Source: Euryodendron excelsum (Eukaryota; Streptophyta; Magnoliopsida; Ericales; Pentaphylacaceae). Taken from it: DNA of 64,000 nucleotides. Below, piece after piece: positions 59,777-64,000 of the stretch. A program made the translations under genes and the position numbers. The stretch spans positions 50,187,501-50,251,500 of the forward strand of contig CM065380.1 in NCBI GenBank assembly GCA_033060915.1, written 5' to 3'. Every line of letters starts with the position of its first letter. Position 1 is the first letter of the stretch. The notes under the pieces are model-generated. The model was not told where the DNA came from and did not search any database. It saw only the letters and a list, made by a program, of their open reading frames with translations.

Positions 59777-60873
59777 TGTTGAAGTGTCTATCAAGCATTT
59801 GGAATGTTCATAAAGTCTATTCATTCGAGCTCGTGCCAAGAGAGTCTTGGATGATACATAAAGTAATTGATTTTGGACTTCGATGGACGTTGATGGAAGA
59901 AACAGTGGGGTGTAAATCTGCTGAAGACTTTGCTGGACCTCGCTGGACTTTGAGAGACATCAATGGAAGACACAGTGACGCGCACCACAAGCTCTTTTTG
60001 ACAATTTTGGAAGTCCAGAAACTCTTGTTTGACTCCTCTATAAATATGAAGTTATGGGATGATCAAAACATAAGTTCAAAGAGGCCAAAAACCTTTGAAA
60101 GAATTATTGCTCAATTGCTTTAGATTAAAAGGGCTTGTATGAGGAGAAAATTATTCTAAAGGTTTTTATATACTGAGAAGAGGCTCTCAACTAGATTCTT
60201 AGCAAGATCAATATTCATCTTCGTTAATTGAAGTCTTGAAGGAGTTCAAGATGTGAAATCTGTACTAAGAGAAATTGTATGGTGATCAAGCACGATAACG
60301 ATGAATCATCTAGTTGAGCAAGTTCAACATAACCAAGAGAATCAAGGAGTCAATTGGAGATTTGATTGTAAGGGTTCTTGTAACCGTTTGACGTTGGTTC
60401 AAGTGTTTGATCTATTGGATTGGAATTTAGCTCTTAGAGGATTCCAAAGGCGTCGTGGAGCTCGATACTCAATCAAGCATTGAAGAATCGTATCGAGGGA
60501 TAGATACGTGATCGTGAGATTCAATCAATACAAGAAGAGCACACCCGCAAGCACGAGGATTCGACACTCGTGGATTGGGAGTATCTAAGGTTAGGTTATA
60601 AGTTGACTATTTTGTATTCATTATTCATAGTGCTTGGCTGGCTGGACTAGGTTCTGTAGTTTTTTTTCCATAAGTTGGGTTTTTCATACTAAAATATTGT
60701 GTCTTGTTTGTGTGTGATTGCTTTTATATTTACTTTTGACTCACGTATATTGTTTGCACTAGATTAATGAATTAGGGTTAAAATTAAATAGTTAAATTGT
60801 GACCAATCCAAACAACCCTCGAAAAGGTATTTTGGCAAATCCATATATTCGGTTTATATTTTTATATTTCTCA
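59777..60873 (+). repeat. Probable 5' LTR of a copia-like element
   Basis: The right border is clear: TTTCTCA at 60873 followed by a primer-binding site. The left border TGTTGAAGTG at 59777 is a guess from the TG start. There is no second LTR in the window. Confidence 0.5.
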
Positions 60874-60875
60874 AT

Positions 60876-60890
60876 TGGTATCAGAGTGGG
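60876..60890 (+). other. Primer-binding site
   Basis: TGGTATCAGAGTGGG matches the initiator-Met tRNA site TGGTATCAGAGC over 11 bases, three bases after the LTR end. Confidence 0.85.
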
Positions 60891-60957
60891 ACACTCAAAA
60901 ATTAATTTTTAAAAAATTGAGTTTTTCAAGAGTGAAATCCTAAATATCTGAATACAT

Positions 60958-62384
60958 GAATTTACCAAGTGTTTGCCTACCATAAGTCCTCGTTGGTTAG
61001 ATGGTTCTAATTATTCTAGTTGGAAAACACGTATGAGAGCTTTCATCAAATCTATTGATGAACGTGCTTGGATATCTATTGATAATGGTTGGTGACAACT
61101 GTAGGTAGTGAGATTATTCTTAAACCTTAAGAACAATGAAGTAAAAATGATTTAGAAAATTAAGTTTGAAATAGTAAGGCTACTAATATCAACTTTAACA
61201 ATATCACATATAAGAATTTAAGTCATATATCTATGTGTGAGACTGCTAAAGAAGTATGAGATATCCTTAAAGTTATTCATGAAAAGTCTTATAATATCAT
61301 AGCATGTATTGCATCTGCATTTGGGATTATAGAGATATCAAATATTAAATCTCGTGAAAAGCCTAAATATTTTGCTGCATTCAATCCATCACTTCATGAG
61401 AATGTCGGTACATCTTTATATGCATTTGAGCCTAAGAGTGATAAAGACCTTAGTGAGTCCAACGAGTTGAGTCAAAGTGACTCAGATAGTGATGATGACC
61501 GTGAGAGTGGTGAGGAAGAGGACATTTATCAAACCTATGGCAAGTTGTATAAAGTGTGTCTCAAATTGACTAGAAAAAATAAGTCAATTGAAAAAGAAAG
61601 AGACACTCTTAAACAAGAGGCTGATGAATCAGCTACTCTTATTGAAAAATTAAGGTCTGATAGAGCCATTTTATTTGATAAAGTCACTGCACTACAAAAA
61701 GAGTTGCATGTATGTGTTGAGACCAATAAAGGCTTAGTGGGAAAGGTTAAAAAATTAGAGTCGGACTTGTCAAGGCCTAATGATACTTTTAAGAAGATGA
61801 ATGCAGGTTCTAAGAAAATTGATGAAATTTAGAATACTCAAATAAGCACGTTTGACATAACTGGAATTGGATATATATAGAGAAGGCTTCTTCATCTTCC
61901 CAATCGGAAAATAAACCTAATTCTTTGAAGGCTTAAGGTAAGTCTTCGATACCTTATGAGTCTAAGCATGTTAATTTTGGACCGACATGCCACCATTGTG
62001 GAACTAAAGGGCACATTAGGCCTCGTTGTCCTAATTTGAAAGCCAATGTTGTGACTTTCAAGAAGAACACCACCACACATGCACGTGTTGTGCATAATGC
62101 TAAGGCCAAGCCTACTAGGTTTGTTCCTACTTGTCATTATTGTGGTGTTAAGGGTCATATCCGGCCTTATTGCCCTAGTTTGAAGACTAAGCATGTGTCT
62201 TCTAAATTCATCACCTCTCATGTGAAGCTCAAACATTCTAAGGTTGTTAAGTCTTCTATGTTTAATCCTAGTTATCACTATGGTGTGTTTGGTCACATTA
62301 GACCTTATTGTTGCAAATCGAATAGGGTTTCTAGATCTTCTACTTATCATCAACCTAGGAATTCTTATAAAAGGTTAGAAAATT
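60958..62384 (+). pseudogene. Copia-type Gag remnant with zinc knuckles
   Basis: The N-terminal block PRWLDGSNYSSWKTRMRAFI is typical of plant copia Gag. Later blocks are NITYKNLSHISMCETAKEVW (across frames), an acidic SDSDSDDDRESGEEED stretch, a predicted coiled coil (61555-61790) and two intact CCHC knuckles, CHHCGTKGHIRPRC (61990) and CHYCGVKGHIRPYC (62133). A third (YHYGVFGHIRPYC, 62275) has lost its first Cys. Stops and frame changes near 61095, 61830 and 62384 break it. No Pol is found downstream. Confidence 0.8.
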
Positions 62385-63434
62385 AGATTAGTGTCATTAC
62401 TGATCATGGGAATAGATTTTCATCAAAGTCAAGGCAAGTTTCTAAAAATAATGGCAAAAAGAGGAACAACAACGCTATGGCAAGACCTAGGACCACACCC
62501 ACACCTCATGAGTTCGTTGACAAACCAAAGATGACTATTATGTGGGTGAGAAAATTTGATTTGGAATATTTGAAAACTCCTAAGAAAGTTGTAGGGGCAA
62601 GGCTTGTAGAGTAAAGGCTGTCTGTGACATAGCCTAGGATGTGTTTTCATGATTATTTACTTTCTTAGAGCTATGATCCCTTTTGTATATATTTTTTTAA
62701 AACATAATTTTTTTTAAAAAAATTCAAAAAGATTTTTTCTTGTTCATGCTCAGTCATTGGCTTAAAACATTCTTCATGAGTTGATTAATGTGTTGACATG
62801 TTTAAAATTGAGTCCTATGTGTTTCACTGCTTACATTTTAATGAGTCAATAGTTTTGGTGATCTTTATCATACTTGTGATTCATGTTCATTTGATGCCTA
62901 CTTCGTGAGATCTCTTAGAATGTAGAATCTGCCTTTTATGATCTTCTTAAGGCAACTATCATTGTTGAAACTCCTTGAAGCTTCTCATAACTAGATTGAC
63001 TATGTTCATGTGATTCCCTCTCTTGTTAGTTTTTTATATCCTTGATGGAAATGTCAATCAGTGACAAGAGCAGAAGGCTATCTACTCATGTGTGCAAAAA
63101 TCACCATCTCTTTATATTTCAATATTACCATTCTTGGAGAGATATGGTTGGAATTTCATTACAATTGTTGAGGGGGAGTGCTTGAATTTTGAGTATGGAA
63201 TGAGATAGGTTTGACTTCTAAGTTATAAGCTTCTTTATGTGTTTCTTCATGATGTGTTCCTCTTGATCAAGTCTAGGATCTATGTTCTTATTGATCTCAT
63301 TGAAGTTCATACATTCTTCATACATTATCATGGATATACTTTTGATCACCTTATAATCAATTGTTCTCATTTTTTTATAATCTTTAAGCATATTTGATGT
63401 TGATTTTTCACGTTAAAGTCATCATTATTAGGGA
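62385..63434 (+). other. Remainder of the copia-like element, non-coding
   Basis: After the Gag relic no protease, integrase or RT is seen. A purine tract TTGTTGAGGGGGAGTG at 63166-63180 resembles the GGGGGAG tracts found in the 3' part of long copia elements. This suggests a large internal deletion that removed Pol. Confidence 0.5.
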
Positions 63435-64000
63435 CTGCGAAATTTCCCACGACCTGGCTATAGTGTATACGCATACTACCAAAAATTTTGATTTGATTAG
63501 CATAGCCTAATCTACGTGATTAGAATCATACCTTCGAGATCTCTTTGGTTTGATCCTGAATAACAAGAATTAGCACTAAGCACGAAGCAACCGCTCGAAC
63601 TCAACCTTCGGACTTCTGTTGTATTCCTCGTACACGCCTTGCTCTACAGAGAGTGAGCTCGCCGCTGCTAGGGTTTCTCTTCCTCACAAAAACGTATATC
63701 TCTCAATTATGTGCAAAGTATAACCCTAGCAGCTCTTAAAGTGCGTATATATATAGGCTACAACAGGGACCATAAGATTAGCATAATTAGGGCTTCCTAC
63801 GCAAATAAGGACTCCTAATCTAACCAGGATTAATCCTTATTTACATAAATTATAATTTATACCACTAACGAATTATAATTGCACTCCTTGTTATGCTAGA
63901 AATTATATTTCGAGCTCCATATTATTAAATGCCTATTTATCTCCCCACGTTAAGATTACAGATACCTATCTATTAAATTAAATTACTGACAATTAAATTT
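63435..64000 (-). repeat. LTR-like or promoter-like sequence at the right edge
   Basis: Read on the minus strand it has a TATATATA box (about 63745-63755), then a leader with CTAGGGTT, then GC-richer sequence. This looks like an LTR or the 5' leader of a minus-strand gene. It runs off the window and no second copy is present. Confidence 0.35.

Noticed and set aside
1..64000. CRISPR arrays, bacterial operons, rRNA and tRNA genes
   Set aside because: No array of spaced direct repeats, no Shine-Dalgarno-led operons and no tRNA or rRNA signature was seen; the content is that of a plant nucleus.

Overview
The window reads as nuclear DNA of a eudicot plant. It is AT-rich, its genes have short plant-type introns with GT/AG borders, and most of it is decayed transposable elements of plant families. 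The species cannot be told from the sequence.

Layout, left to right. 1-2.1 kb: unassigned repeat-like DNA, then the C-terminal relic of a hAT transposase (1560-2037). 2.3-3.6 kb: a broken 2-oxoglutarate dioxygenase gene resembling feruloyl-CoA 6'-hydroxylase. 3.7-6.0 kb: AT-rich repeats. 6.05-6.52 kb: a 5'-truncated LINE with a poly(A) tail. 6.8-7.45 kb (minus): a decayed 3' piece of a HUB/BRE1-type E3 ligase gene. 7.9-11.24 kb (minus): an apparently intact GH17 beta-1,3-glucanase with an X8 domain and a GPI-type tail, in three coding exons. 14.5-21.2 kb: a full-length but dead Ty1/copia element. 24.4-29.8 kb (minus): an apparently intact SC35-like SR splicing factor (SCL30A/SCL33 type), in five coding exons. 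Two probable 5'-UTR exons lie at 36.63-36.9 kb, so its 5'-UTR intron seems to hold a Ty3/gypsy chromovirus (32.2-36.6 kb), a LINE tail and a 48-base G run.

36.9-43.4 kb is AT-rich DNA with foldback and tandem repeats and an LTR-like stretch. 43.4-58.0 kb is an endogenous plant pararetrovirus (Caulimoviridae, Florendovirus-like gene order) with many breaks. It is split inside its protease region by two separate insertions: a 3.66 kb LTR-like element (46770-50432) and a 5.0 kb CACTA transposon (50440-55447) carrying an exon-like piece of a heavy-metal-associated (HMA) domain gene. 59.8-63.2 kb is the 5' part of another copia-like element with zinc-knuckle Gag remnants, and the right edge holds a further LTR-like sequence.

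Only the GH17 enzyme (cell wall/plasmodesmal callose turnover) and the SR protein (nuclear pre-mRNA splicing) look functional. They are not functionally linked; the rest is a record of nested insertions. The best leads are the split pararetrovirus, the gene-capturing CACTA element, the SR gene's retrotransposon-loaded 5'-UTR intron, and several small terminal-inverted-repeat elements in introns.
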